The notes beneath the pieces are model-generated. The model saw only the letters and a list, made by a program, of their open reading frames with translations. It made no database searches and had not been told where the DNA came from. Shown here piece by piece: positions 17,497 to 25,934 of a stretch of DNA of 40,934 nucleotides. The DNA is taken from contig NZ_LR733547.1 of the NCBI RefSeq assembly GCF_902506145.1, positions 1-40,934 of the forward strand, written 5' to 3'. The DNA comes from Burkholderia sp. 8Y (GTDB lineage Bacteria; Pseudomonadota; Gammaproteobacteria; Burkholderiales; Burkholderiaceae). Both the position numbers and the translations under genes were made by a program. Every line of letters starts with the position of its first letter. Position 1 is the first letter of the stretch.

Positions 17497-18506
17497 GACG
17501 AGGCCTTTACGCTTTGCGACGAGAATCGGGCACCGACGAGCTTGGCGAAGCCGCCGCTCGACAACGTGATGGCGATGAGGATGATGGCACCGATAATCAT
17601 CTTGAAGGCATACGGCGAAATACCCAGCAGGTTCAAGCCGTTCGCGGTGATAGCGGTCAAAAGGATGCCGAGAATGGCACCGAGAATCGTGCCGCGCCCA
17701 CCGCCCAACCTTGCGCCGCCAAGCACTACGGCAGCCAGGACATCCAGTTCACGTCCATACAACGCATTCGGAACGACTTCCTGTACGTAATGGGCTTGCA
17801 TGAGTCCGGCGACGCCGGCCATCATGCCGAGCCAGCCGAAGGCGATGTAATGCATCGCGCCAATGTTGACCCCTACGCGTCGCGCCGCTTCCGGGTTGTC
17901 GCCCATTGCGTAGAGTTGCCGGCCTGTTGTTGTGCGCCGTAATAGGAACCACGTCGCGATGACCATGACCGCCATCACGGCCACAGGCAGTGCGAGGTTT
18001 GCGTTGCCGCTCGCTGTGCTGAAATGGATGAGGGAGACCCTGTCGGTCCACCAGTCGGGCAGGTCATAGATGGAGACGCCACCAGTGAGAAACATCAATC
18101 CACCGAAGAAGACGTTGAACGTGGCAATCGTCACCACAATCGAGACGATACGAAATCTGTAGATAATCGTGGCATTGATGGCGCCAAGGAGAAATCCGAA
18201 GAAGGCAGACACGACAAAGCCGAGCGCCCAATTGCCACCGCCAAGTCGCATCACGGTCAGTGCAGTAAGGTACTGAACCACCGATGCGCCGACGGCGAAT
18301 GAAATATCAATCCCGCCGGCAATCAGCACGACTAGCAGCCCTACCGCAAAAATGATGTTGACGGAACTTTGGTTGAGCAGGTCGAACAAGTTCGGCGCCG
18401 TGAGGAATGTCGTGGTGGAGAGGCTGAGGCCAATCACCATGATGGCGATAACGAGAATCAGCAGGGCCTCATTCGAACCGATTCCGAGTTTGCGAAAATC
18501 AAACAT
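17493..18506 (-). CDS. Sugar ABC transporter permease (RbsC-like), first
   Basis: A 337-residue membrane protein of the same family as the neighbouring permease. Characteristic stretches are VLIAGGIDISFAVGASVVQY, FRIVSIVVTIATFNVFFGGL and DVLAAVVLGGARLGGGRGT. A much longer frame is open upstream, but its extra 65 residues run antisense within the ATPase gene. ATG 18506 starts MFDFRKLGIGSN and overlaps the ATPase stop by eight bases, a typical coupled arrangement. Two non-identical permeases suggest a heterodimer, as in autoinducer-2 and rhamnose-type transporters rather than the ribose system. Confidence 0.92.
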   Translation of the reverse strand: MFDFRKLGIGSNEALLILVIAIMVIGLSLSTTTFLTAPNLFDLLNQSSVNIIFAVGLLVVLIAGGIDISFAVGASVVQYLTALTVMRLGGGNWALGFVVSAFFGFLLGAINATIIYRFRIVSIVVTIATFNVFFGGLMFLTGGVSIYDLPDWWTDRVSLIHFSTASGNANLALPVAVMAVMVIATWFLLRRTTTGRQLYAMGDNPEAARRVGVNIGAMHYIAFGWLGMMAGVAGLMQAHYVQEVVPNALYGRELDVLAAVVLGGARLGGGRGTILGAILGILLTAITANGLNLLGISPYAFKMIIGAIILIAITLSSGGFAKLVGARFSSQSVKASS

Positions 18507-20067
18507 GGACGTCTCGCTCGATTTGTTCCATCGTTGTCGTTCCCGGCACGTACTCATTAACGATGCGTCCATCGCGCATGTGCAGAATTCGGTCGGAGTT
18601 GAAGTAGACCTCTGGAATCTCGTCCGAGATAAGTAAGATGGCCATTCCCTCAGAGGCGAGTTTGTGAATGATGGCGAAAATGCCTGCCCGAGCGCCGACA
18701 TCGACGCCTACAGTGGGTGAATCCAGAATCAAAAGCTTTGGGTTTGTTGCTAGCCATTTCGCGAGCACGATGCGCTGTTGGTTGCCACCCGACAATGTCG
18801 AGACCGCATCGTCAGGCTTTCCGATTTTCACGGCCAGTTGCTGAATCCAGTCTTGAATCAGCGCGTTTCGCTTTTTGGCCGCAATGAGATGGGTGCCGTC
18901 GAGAAGGTCGTCGAGTACTGCCGCAACCGTGTTGTCGCCGATGGATTGCGGTTGTACAAGTCCGAGTTGGAGGCGGTCTTCAGATACATACGCAATGCCT
19001 GCACGGATGGCATCACGATTAGTGCGCACCGAAAGGGGTTTGCCGTCCAGCAGGATGGAGCCCGCGTTTGGGCGTGTCATTCCGAAGAGCGACAGTGCAA
19101 CTTCCGTTCTGCCTGCGCCAAGGCGTCCCGTGACACCAAGAATCTCGCCCCGCCGCACCGTGAACGAAACGTCATGGTATTGACGGGCGCGTGACAAGCT
19201 CTGTACCTCGAGCACGACCGGCGCTTTTGACAAGTCGGTTGTACGCACTTCATAGTCAAACGTTCGGCCCGTCATCAGTTCGGTAAGACGGGTCTGCGTC
19301 ATCCCTTCGGTCGGAAAGGTGCCAACATACTGTCCATCGCGGAACACCGTCACGCGGGTGCAGACGTCTAACACTTCAGCGAGCCGATGGCTGACGAATA
19401 CGACTGCAATTCCATCCGCCGAAAGCCGCCGGACGATTTTCAGTAGGGCTTCGGTCTCAGCGTGGCTGAGTGAGGCTGTCGGCTCGTCCATGAAGACAAG
19501 TCGCGCGTCGCGAACAAGGGCTCTGGCGATTGCCACGACCTGCCGCTGGGCAATAGATAGTGAGCGAACAGAGCGGTTGAGGTCAATTGAGACGCCGAGT
19601 CGTTCAAGAATTCGGCGGGCCGCGTCCTTCATCTTCCCGTAACTGACGATGCGCGGACGAGACCCGAGGTTCTGCTCGAAAGCGATATTTTCCGCAACGG
19701 TCATTTCGGGGAAAAGCGCGAGGTCTTGCCAAATGACCTGAATGCCGAGGTCACGGGCTCTCGCCGGGTCCAAGCCTTCGATTGACTCACCGTCCATGAG
19801 CATCACCGCGCCCGGTTCCGGCCGATAGACTCCGCTGATAATCTTGATAATGGTGCTCTTGCCGCAGCCATTTTCGCCAGCGAGACATAGGACCTCGCCG
19901 GGCATGACATCGAACTTCACGGAACGCAGTGCGTTGACACCGCCGAAGACTTTGGAGATGTTCTCGAGCTTGAGCAGTGGCGCACGGTCTGCGTCGAGAG
20001 TGACTGATGCGGGGTTCGAAACCGAACGCTCAGAACGAAGGGTATTGGTGGAAGCTGGATGACTCAT
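18499..20067 (-). CDS. Sugar ABC transporter double ATPase (RbsA/MglA-like)
   Basis: A 522-residue protein with two nucleotide-binding domains. The first has Walker A GENGCGKST at 64-72, a signature loop LSIAQRQVVAIARAL and Walker B VFMDEPTAS. The second has the usual degenerate Walker A GRLGAGRTE, a good signature LSGGNQQR and LILDSPTVGVD in place of the classical Walker B. This asymmetry is normal for carbohydrate-uptake ATPases of the CUT2 class. Start ATG 20067 has GGAGCG upstream; the extra 17 residues of the longer frame are unlikely. The N-terminal 30 residues are an unusual Ser-rich extension. A strong stem-loop precedes the gene. Confidence 0.93.
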   Translation of the reverse strand: MSHPASTNTLRSERSVSNPASVTLDADRAPLLKLENISKVFGGVNALRSVKFDVMPGEVLCLAGENGCGKSTIIKIISGVYRPEPGAVMLMDGESIEGLDPARARDLGIQVIWQDLALFPEMTVAENIAFEQNLGSRPRIVSYGKMKDAARRILERLGVSIDLNRSVRSLSIAQRQVVAIARALVRDARLVFMDEPTASLSHAETEALLKIVRRLSADGIAVVFVSHRLAEVLDVCTRVTVFRDGQYVGTFPTEGMTQTRLTELMTGRTFDYEVRTTDLSKAPVVLEVQSLSRARQYHDVSFTVRRGEILGVTGRLGAGRTEVALSLFGMTRPNAGSILLDGKPLSVRTNRDAIRAGIAYVSEDRLQLGLVQPQSIGDNTVAAVLDDLLDGTHLIAAKKRNALIQDWIQQLAVKIGKPDDAVSTLSGGNQQRIVLAKWLATNPKLLILDSPTVGVDVGARAGIFAIIHKLASEGMAILLISDEIPEVYFNSDRILHMRDGRIVNEYVPGTTTMEQIERDVHV

Positions 20068-20130
20068 GGAACGCTCCGGGGGCACTTTCACGTAACCGGG
20101 CACGGGCTTACGTATCACACCGTTAACTCC

Positions 20131-20161
20131 CGGGTGAGCGGTTTGCCGCCGCGCTCACCCG
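20131..20161 (-). promoter_or_regulatory. Stem-loop between binding-protein and ATPase genes
   Basis: CGGGTGAGCG (20131-20140) and CGCTCACCCG (20152-20161) form a perfect 10-bp stem with an 11-base loop, in the gap between the binding-protein stop and the ATPase start. There is no T-run. Such elements commonly protect the upstream message so the binding protein is made in excess over membrane subunits; that role here is inferred. Confidence 0.6.
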
Positions 20162-20178
20162 TTCGACAGGGATTACGC

Positions 20179-21171
20179 TCAGAGGCCCGTCTTCGCGAGG
20201 TCGTCCACGGTCTTGGCGTTGAGGTCCACCAGGTTGTCGACAATCAGGTTGTGGCCATCGGGATGAACAACGCCCAAACCAGGGATGTTAGTGCCATCTT
20301 TAATGGGTTGTCCCTTGGCGAGCATCGTGCCCAGCGTCACAAACACTTCGCCGGCTACTTCCGGGTTCCACATGTACCCGCCGCTCAGCACGCCATCATG
20401 TACAAGCTTCCGGCCCTGTCCGGGCGAGAATGGTCCGAGAACCAGGACTTTTCCTTTCGCCTGCTGCTCGGCAACCGCACGAGCTGCTCCAATTGGACCC
20501 TGGCTTCCGAAAGCAAGGATGCCTTTCAGATTAGGGTGAGCGCGCATCAAGTCGAGCGCTGTTTTGCGGGACGCGTCCACGTCTTCGGCGACACCGTAGC
20601 GGTCCCCAACGAGGGTCATCCCTGGATAGTTAGCTTTGATGTAGGCGATTGCCGCATCGGCCCAGGCGTTATGGAGTGGCACGGTCAAGGACCCGACAAA
20701 CACTGCATATTCGCCTTTTCCGCCCAGCGCCTCGCCGAGACGTTTCCCGTATGCATCGCCGAAGCCTTTGACCGACGCCAGTTCAAAGTCCCAGTCCGCG
20801 TTCTGCTGCTTCGGGGACTCGTGCGTGATGACCTTGATACCGGCTGCTCGGGCGCGCTGTAGTACAGGTTCCAGCACCTGTGCGTCGTTCGGCACGACGC
20901 CAATGACGTCTACGTGCTGCGCAATCAAATCCTCGATAGCACGCACCTGAAGCGCAGGGTCTGCGCTCGTAGGTCCGACCATGAACGCTTTGACGCCAAG
21001 TTGGTCAGCGCGCTTTTTGATACCCGCTTCCATGGCGTTGAACCAGGGAATACCGCCAATCTTGACGACCACGCCGATTACCGGCTTGTCAGGTGAGGCG
21101 GACGCGAAGCTCGTCGTCAAAGCCAGCGCAACTGCGCTTGCGGCCAGAGTGCGGATGATGTTCTTGAACAT
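20179..21171 (-). CDS. Periplasmic sugar-binding protein (type I)
   Basis: The 330-residue secreted protein has a signal peptide (MFKNIIRTLAASAVALALTT, cleavage after SFASA near residue 25). The Peripla_BP_4 fold begins PVIGVVVKIGGIPWFNAMEAG, with VDVIGVVPNDAQVLEPVLQR and ILAFGSQGPIGAARAV further on. The VVKIGGIPWFNAMEAG start resembles autoinducer-2 and rhamnose-type binding proteins more than ribose RbsB. It delivers the sugar to the two permeases. ATG 21171 is certain: GGAGGAGA lies five bases upstream and the signal peptide begins there. It is first in the operon and directly downstream of the paired LacI operators, with a stem-loop after its stop. Confidence 0.92.
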   Translation of the reverse strand: MFKNIIRTLAASAVALALTTSFASASPDKPVIGVVVKIGGIPWFNAMEAGIKKRADQLGVKAFMVGPTSADPALQVRAIEDLIAQHVDVIGVVPNDAQVLEPVLQRARAAGIKVITHESPKQQNADWDFELASVKGFGDAYGKRLGEALGGKGEYAVFVGSLTVPLHNAWADAAIAYIKANYPGMTLVGDRYGVAEDVDASRKTALDLMRAHPNLKGILAFGSQGPIGAARAVAEQQAKGKVLVLGPFSPGQGRKLVHDGVLSGGYMWNPEVAGEVFVTLGTMLAKGQPIKDGTNIPGLGVVHPDGHNLIVDNLVDLNAKTVDDLAKTGL

Positions 21172-21252
21172 GTCTCCTCCGTGGACGCCAGACGTTTGCG
21201 GCAGACGCCCGATGAGTGTTAGAAAAGCCCGCTTGTTCACTTTGCTGGACTC

Positions 21253-21270
21253 TGCTGAATCCATTTAGCA
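21253..21270. promoter_or_regulatory. LacI-type operator, copy nearer the transport operon
   Basis: TGCTGAATCCATTTAGCA is an imperfect inverted repeat with one mismatch between its 8-base arms. It differs from the second copy at two positions and lies 82 bases before the binding-protein start. The shared sequence and 33-base offset (about three helical turns) argue for one regulator bound cooperatively. Confidence 0.7.
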
Positions 21271-21285
21271 TGTTGGGCAGGTGTA

Positions 21286-21303
21286 TGCTGAATCTATTCA
21301 GCA
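21286..21303. promoter_or_regulatory. LacI-type operator, perfect palindrome
   Basis: TGCTGAAT-CT-ATTCAGCA has perfect 8-base arms around a two-base centre, the even-centred symmetry usual for LacI-family sites. It lies in the divergent region 96 bases before the LacI gene start, so it could serve both promoters and autoregulation. Confidence 0.75.
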
Positions 21304-21398
21304 AACTGGTCGACCCGGGAGTTACCCTAGTACGGTACTTTTCTGGGAACGATTACCTTCAGAAGACATGAACGGCGGAATGCCCTCGGAGTCACGTG

Positions 21399-22454
21399 AT
21401 GGCAAGCAGCAACCCTGGACGCAAGTCCACGATTTACGACATCGCAGCAGCGACCGGTTCTTCAACATCTACAGTGAGCATGGTGTTGAACGGCAACTGG
21501 GCCCGCTATCGCATCAAGGAGGAAACGGCGAATCGAATTCTCGAATGCGCGAGGCAGCTCGGATACAACGTCAACATGAAAGCGAGAGGTCTCCGGCTTT
21601 CACGCTCGGGACTGGCCGGGATGGTTCTCCCGCATTACCGGAACCGTTTTTTCGCAGGGCTCGCTCAGACCTTTGAAGACCAGGCCCGTAGTCGCGGTCT
21701 TTGTCCGATAGTCGTCGGAACCCAGCGTGACCCGGCAGTGGAGATGAGTGTCACAGAAACACTTCTGTCGCAACGGGTGGAGTTGCTATTCATTGCCGGC
21801 GTACGAAATCCGACGCCGCTGAACGACCTCTGTTCAGCCGCGAACGTACCTTCTATCAACCTCGACTTGCCAGGCGATGGGGCGCCGTCGGTTGTTACGG
21901 ACCATCGCAAAGGAGCGGCGCAGATAACCGACGTGCTGATTGAGAAATTGCTGGCGCGCGGCCATTCGACGGATGAGCTGGTGCTGTTGGGCGGTGTAAG
22001 CAGTGAATATGCGACCGAAATGCGTATCGCAGGATTCCGGGACGCTTTCAAGGCTCGTGGTTTGACACCTGCGAATGATGCCATCGAGTGCAGCGGATAT
22101 AGCGCGGCGGCCGCCAAACGCGCACTGACCATTCGCTGCGAGAAGCTAGGGCGCCCCCCGTCTGGCTTGCTGATGAATTCGATTACCGCGCTTGAAGGCC
22201 TCGTTCAATTTATGGCGACGTTATCGCATGACGCCTGGAAGAAAGTGGTTGTTGGCTGCTTCGACTGGGACCCGTTCGCAGCATACCTGCCGTTCGACGT
22301 GACGTTGTTGCGCCAAGACGTGGACAAAATCATCTCCGAAGCGTTTACCGTAGTTGAAAAACACCAGCCTGCAGACAGGTCTCTTATCCTCGTGCCCACA
22401 GGTTTTGGCAAGATGTTCGAAGAAGCCGAGCAGACGAAGGAGTTCGACCGCTAA
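21399..22454 (+). CDS. LacI-family transcriptional regulator of the sugar operon
   Basis: A 351-residue regulator. The N-terminal helix-turn-helix is TIYDIAAATGSSTSTVSMVL, followed by the hinge segment ANRILECARQLGYNVNMKAR that inserts in the operator minor groove. A periplasmic-binding-protein-like effector domain follows (GMVLPHYRNRFFAGLAQTFE, PSINLDLPG, GCFDWDPFAAYLP). It is divergent from the transport operon with two matching operators between them, so it most likely represses that operon until the sugar or its phosphate binds. ATG 21399 is preceded by CGGAG eight bases upstream; a GTG lies one codon earlier. No truncation is apparent. Confidence 0.92.
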   Translation: MASSNPGRKSTIYDIAAATGSSTSTVSMVLNGNWARYRIKEETANRILECARQLGYNVNMKARGLRLSRSGLAGMVLPHYRNRFFAGLAQTFEDQARSRGLCPIVVGTQRDPAVEMSVTETLLSQRVELLFIAGVRNPTPLNDLCSAANVPSINLDLPGDGAPSVVTDHRKGAAQITDVLIEKLLARGHSTDELVLLGGVSSEYATEMRIAGFRDAFKARGLTPANDAIECSGYSAAAAKRALTIRCEKLGRPPSGLLMNSITALEGLVQFMATLSHDAWKKVVVGCFDWDPFAAYLPFDVTLLRQDVDKIISEAFTVVEKHQPADRSLILVPTGFGKMFEEAEQTKEFDR

Positions 22455-22494
22455 TAGAGGCGACGAAAACCTAACCGCGGAGAGCAACTCTAGG

Positions 22495-22790
22495 GCTCAG
22501 CGGACGTCCTCGACGTAACCCAACTGATAGGTCGGGCAGCATGATTGTTGCGGCGACTTGGCTCGCGATTCGAGCACCGAGCAAACGGTTGGTGATTTTT
22601 TTCCCGGGGAATGCTTCGGCGTTGCTGCCCCTTCCGCTCGCTGAGCGACGTACATCGTCCTCGCCTCGAAAGACTACTAAAAGCTTCGGAGGAATTGTGG
22701 GCGGCTCGGTCGTGATGAAGCTGTCGGCGACGATGGCGTCGGTCAGAGCAAAGACGCATCCGCATGATGCAATCGCTCTCTATCATGGTT
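22495..22790 (-). pseudogene. Possible coding remnant without a start codon
   Basis: From about 22790 downwards one minus-strand frame stays open for roughly 100 codons. It reads like protein (CVFALTDAIVADSFITTEPP, KKITNRLLGARIASQVAATI), with a run of G/C third positions at its beginning. It begins right after two stop codons and has no early ATG or GTG, so it looks like a truncated gene. The family is not recognised. The opposite strand is also open, so this may be chance. Confidence 0.25.
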
Positions 22791-22956
22791 TGTTGCCAAT
22801 GCAGCAGGACAGGGCACGGGAAAGGCTCGTTACGATGAGGCGTTTCGCATTGTCCGCAAGATACAGAGTCTGAGGAAAGAACTCGGCCAGCAGGCTGAGT
22901 TCGAGAACGAGCTGAGTGTTATTCGAGACATAAAGTTGCCGGCAACGTTGACTTAA
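22768..22956 (+). pseudogene. C-terminal fragment of an unidentified helical protein
   Basis: A plus-strand frame with no start codon of its own reads WFVANAAGQGTGKARYDEAF, then RIVRKIQSLRKELGQQ and ELSVIRDIKLPATLT before TAA 22954-22956. The spacing of charges and hydrophobics is that of a real helical C-terminus. An in-frame stop at 22765 cuts it off upstream. It loosely recalls the helical tails of SWIM-type zinc-finger proteins, but I cannot assign it. It is likely leftover from deletion or insertion between the sugar cluster and the H-NS gene. Confidence 0.35.
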
Positions 22957-23146
22957 TGCAGTCCGGCCGCAGCCACACACGAGGCAAGCCTTCACTTACC
23001 TCAATTCGAGTCTCTAGTACTTCCTTGAGCATCGCGGCCAGCAGTTCACACCCCTTCTATTAAAGCTTCGCTCTATGCGCAAAAACGCACTTCCTACTGG
23101 TCATGTGGCATAGTGCGTTGATTGAAATCGAAGAAAAGGGGAAGCT

Positions 23147-23989
23147 ATGGCTACGCTCGAAAGTGTCGAGGCGAAGATTGCGAAATTACAGGCACAAGCA
23201 GACGCTCTTAAGAAGAAGCGTTCGTCGGGAGTCATCGCTCAGATTCATTCGTTGATGTCTGAGTATGGCCTGTCGCTCGAGGACCTCGGGTCAACGTCTG
23301 ATGGCAAGACGCTTGGTGCCAGGGCGACGAGCAAGAAGACGTCCGGTAAGAGCGCTAGTGTCGCGAAATACAAAGACCCCAAGTCCGGAGCTACCTGGTC
23401 CGGGCACGGTCGCGCACCCAGCTGGATAGCGAACGCGAAGAATCGCGATAGATTCCTGATTGATAGCAGCGCGATGAGCGCGTCCGCTGAGGGCGAGAAG
23501 GCCGCGAAGCCGGGCAACTACGTTCGTGGGAAACAGCCCGCGATGTATCGTGACCCGAAGACCGGCAAGGAATGGAGTGGTCGCGGAAAGGCGCCGAGTT
23601 GGCTGGCTTCCGCAAGGGACCGAACGAAGTTCTTGATTGACGGCACGACGTCCACAACTGCTGACGGCAAGGGAAGTGCACCGAAGGCGGTCGCAGCGAA
23701 GAAAGTAGCGGCGAAGAAAACCAGTGCGACAGTGCCCGCCAAGAAGGGCACTGCGGGGAAAGCTGCCGGTACTGCTGCGAAGACTCCTGCCGGCAAGACG
23801 GTGGCCGCGAGGAAATCGACTTCCGCGGCCAAGAAGGGGCCACAAGCTGAGAGAAATAAGGTCGGTGCCACAAAGGCTGTGTCGAAGAAATCAGGCCGGA
23901 AGACGCCTGCAAACGCGACGGCGGCTCACGAGGCATCGCCCTCCACGACAAGCGGTAGTGAACTTGCTTCCGTCGTTTCTGCTGCTTGA
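23147..23989 (+). CDS. H-NS-like nucleoid protein with two DNA-binding modules and a histone-H1-like tail
   Basis: A 280-residue protein. Residues 1-48 are the N-terminal oligomerisation coil (ESVEAKIAKLQAQADALKKK, then a helix ending LGSTS). Two C-terminal-type H-NS DNA-binding modules follow in tandem: YKDPKSGATWSGHGRAPSWI at 75-94 and YRDPKTGKEWSGRGKAPSWL at 134-153. Each continues to a similar (R/K)FLID end and each holds an AT-hook-like loop (GHGRAP, GRGKAP). Residues 180-280 are a Lys/Ala/Thr-rich, KKVAAKK-type tail like eukaryotic H1. Classical H-NS is about 135 residues with one module. It probably silences AT-rich, acquired DNA. AAGGGGAAG supplies the ribosome site. A promoter is not clear. 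Confidence 0.92.
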   Translation: MATLESVEAKIAKLQAQADALKKKRSSGVIAQIHSLMSEYGLSLEDLGSTSDGKTLGARATSKKTSGKSASVAKYKDPKSGATWSGHGRAPSWIANAKNRDRFLIDSSAMSASAEGEKAAKPGNYVRGKQPAMYRDPKTGKEWSGRGKAPSWLASARDRTKFLIDGTTSTTADGKGSAPKAVAAKKVAAKKTSATVPAKKGTAGKAAGTAAKTPAGKTVAARKSTSAAKKGPQAERNKVGATKAVSKKSGRKTPANATAAHEASPSTTSGSELASVVSAA

Positions 23990-24309
23990 AACCTGGGAAC
24001 TTGACAGCGTTGAAAGGACTGGGACGCTCACCTCGCTCTGCGGATGGAGAAATGGCTGGCGCGCGCCGGGTCGACATCTCGTTCTTCGACCGAGCGCGCA
24101 ACAATCCACCGAGGGCTCGACGTCAGCGATAAGCAACCATTCATTGCTGTGCGTCGTGCGCAAGGCATGGCACCGGACCGCGGTGTCGGGTCCCAGCTCT
24201 CGGTCCCGAAAGCTTCGGCGCTTTGAATCCGCGATGACGTCCGGCTTCGCCGGCGACTGAAAATTGACGATTAGCGCCATCGGTGCGGTAGCGGTCTGCG
24301 CGAACGATA
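23990..24309. other. Intergenic region between convergent genes
   Basis: It separates the H-NS gene (plus) from the acyl-CoA synthetase gene end (minus). A small GC hairpin CCGGC-TTC-GCCGG at 24241-24253 may help end transcription. No coding frame is convincing. Confidence 0.4.
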
Positions 24310-25932
24310 CTACCGCCCCCTGAGCTCGCGTCTTATAAGCTTCCCCGTCGACGTCATAGGCAGCGAGTCCATATATTCGACGACGCGAGGGTACTCATGC
24401 GCGGCGAGTCGGGTACGAACGTGATTCTGTAATTCCTTCGTCAACTCGTGGCTCGGCGCAAAACCGTCAGCGAGAACAACGCATGCCTTGACTATCTCAG
24501 TGCGCTCGGGGTCCGGCAATCCCACAACGGCAACTAATCTGACGGCAGGGTGCCCGAGCAAGCAGTCTTCAATCGGCCCTGGCCCGATGCGGTATCCAGC
24601 GCTAGTAATAACGTCGTCATTTCGGCCCACGTAATGGATGAACCCGTCTGCGTCCATCCGGCCCAGGTCGCCGGTGATTAGGAAGTCGCCCGCGAACTTC
24701 TCCGATGTCGCCAACGCATTCTTCCAGTATCCGAGAAACATCACCGGGTCCGGTGACTTGACTGCAATATTGCCAAGCTCACCGCGTGGCAGTATGACGC
24801 CGTCGTCGCTTACGACCTGCACGTCATGCCCAAGGGCGGCGCGTCCAATCGCTCCTGGACGAGCCTCGAACCAGTTCGCGCACGACGAGACGACCATATT
24901 GCACTCTGTCTGTCCGTAGAATTCGTTGATGGTGACGCCTAGAGCCTCTCTTCCCCATGTTAGCAACTCAACACCTAACGACTCCCCTCCGCTTGCGATG
25001 GACCGGAGTTGCAGCTTCCATTGCGCCTGCGGTTTCCTCTCCGTGCGCAGCATTTTAAGAGCGGTGGGAGGTAGAAATACGTGTGTAACCCCATGCCGGC
25101 TCATCAGCTCGAAGGCGGCGGGCGCACTGAACTTGTCGAATCGGCGAGAGACCACGGTAGCGCCGTGATGGAGAGCAGGCAAAAGGACATCAAGTAGCCC
25201 GCCAATCCAAGCCCAGTCCGCGGGCGTCCAGAACACGTCTCCTTTTGTAATCGTTCCGCCGTGCGACATCGCCACACCGGGAAGGTGCCCCAGCAAAACA
25301 CGGTGGGCATGCAGTGCGCCCTTAGGCTTCCCCGTCGTGCCGGAGGTGTAGATGATGACGGCAGGGTCATCCGCCTTGCTAGCCATAGGCTCGAAGGTGT
25401 CGGCTTCCGTCGACATGGCAGCGTTGAAGCTTTGCACTTTACCAACGGCGTCTGCTGGGTCACCGGTAACAAGAACCATCTGCAAGTCAGGGAGCCTGTC
25501 TCGTAATGCTGCTATTTTCGCTGCTCCTGCGGCATCGGTCACCAGCAAACTTGCACCGCTGTCTTTCAAACGGAACTCTAGTGCCTCTTCGCCAAACAAC
25601 GCGAAGAGCGGCACAGACACTGCTCCCAGCTTGAAAGCTGCAATGTGCGAGATTGCCGTCTCTGGTGACTGCGCGAGCAATACTGCGATTCTGCTACCGG
25701 GCTTGATGCCAACTCGCTGAAAGTAGTTAGCGGCTCGGTTACTCTCGCTTCGCAACTGCGCGAAGCTGAATTTGCGTATGGTGCCATCGCGGTGCTCGTG
25801 AATCAGGGCGATATCGCCAGGACACGATGCGGCCCACTTGTCACAGACGTCGACGCCAATGTTGTAGGTCTCGGGAATGTTCCAACGGAAGGCACGCAAC
25901 TCGGCTTCGTAGCTTTCTTCCCCTCGCAGCAT
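24310..25932 (-). CDS. AMP-forming acyl-CoA synthetase
   Basis: A 540-residue adenylate-forming ligase. The phosphate-binding loop is YTSGTTGKPKG at 195-205, the adenine motif is NEFYGQTECN, the hinge region is GDLGRMDADGFIHYVGRNDD and the catalytic lysine is K531 in MTSTGKLIRREL. It most resembles medium-chain or acetoacetyl/acetyl-type synthetases, activating a carboxylate with ATP to acyl-AMP and then acyl-CoA. It is the last gene of the amide-transport operon; ATG 25932 lies three bases past the end of the ATPase stop with AGGAG upstream, so translation is coupled. The likely substrate is the acid released by the divergent amidase, which is an inference. The A10-like motif YRIGPGPIED is slightly unusual. 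Confidence 0.88.
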   Translation of the reverse strand: MLRGEESYEAELRAFRWNIPETYNIGVDVCDKWAASCPGDIALIHEHRDGTIRKFSFAQLRSESNRAANYFQRVGIKPGSRIAVLLAQSPETAISHIAAFKLGAVSVPLFALFGEEALEFRLKDSGASLLVTDAAGAAKIAALRDRLPDLQMVLVTGDPADAVGKVQSFNAAMSTEADTFEPMASKADDPAVIIYTSGTTGKPKGALHAHRVLLGHLPGVAMSHGGTITKGDVFWTPADWAWIGGLLDVLLPALHHGATVVSRRFDKFSAPAAFELMSRHGVTHVFLPPTALKMLRTERKPQAQWKLQLRSIASGGESLGVELLTWGREALGVTINEFYGQTECNMVVSSCANWFEARPGAIGRAALGHDVQVVSDDGVILPRGELGNIAVKSPDPVMFLGYWKNALATSEKFAGDFLITGDLGRMDADGFIHYVGRNDDVITSAGYRIGPGPIEDCLLGHPAVRLVAVVGLPDPERTEIVKACVVLADGFAPSHELTKELQNHVRTRLAAHEYPRVVEYMDSLPMTSTGKLIRRELRGR

Positions 25933-25934
25933 CA

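Noticed and set aside
24044..24226. 60-codon frame after the H-NS gene
   Set aside because: No Shine-Dalgarno and no protein-like pattern; it lies between convergent genes.
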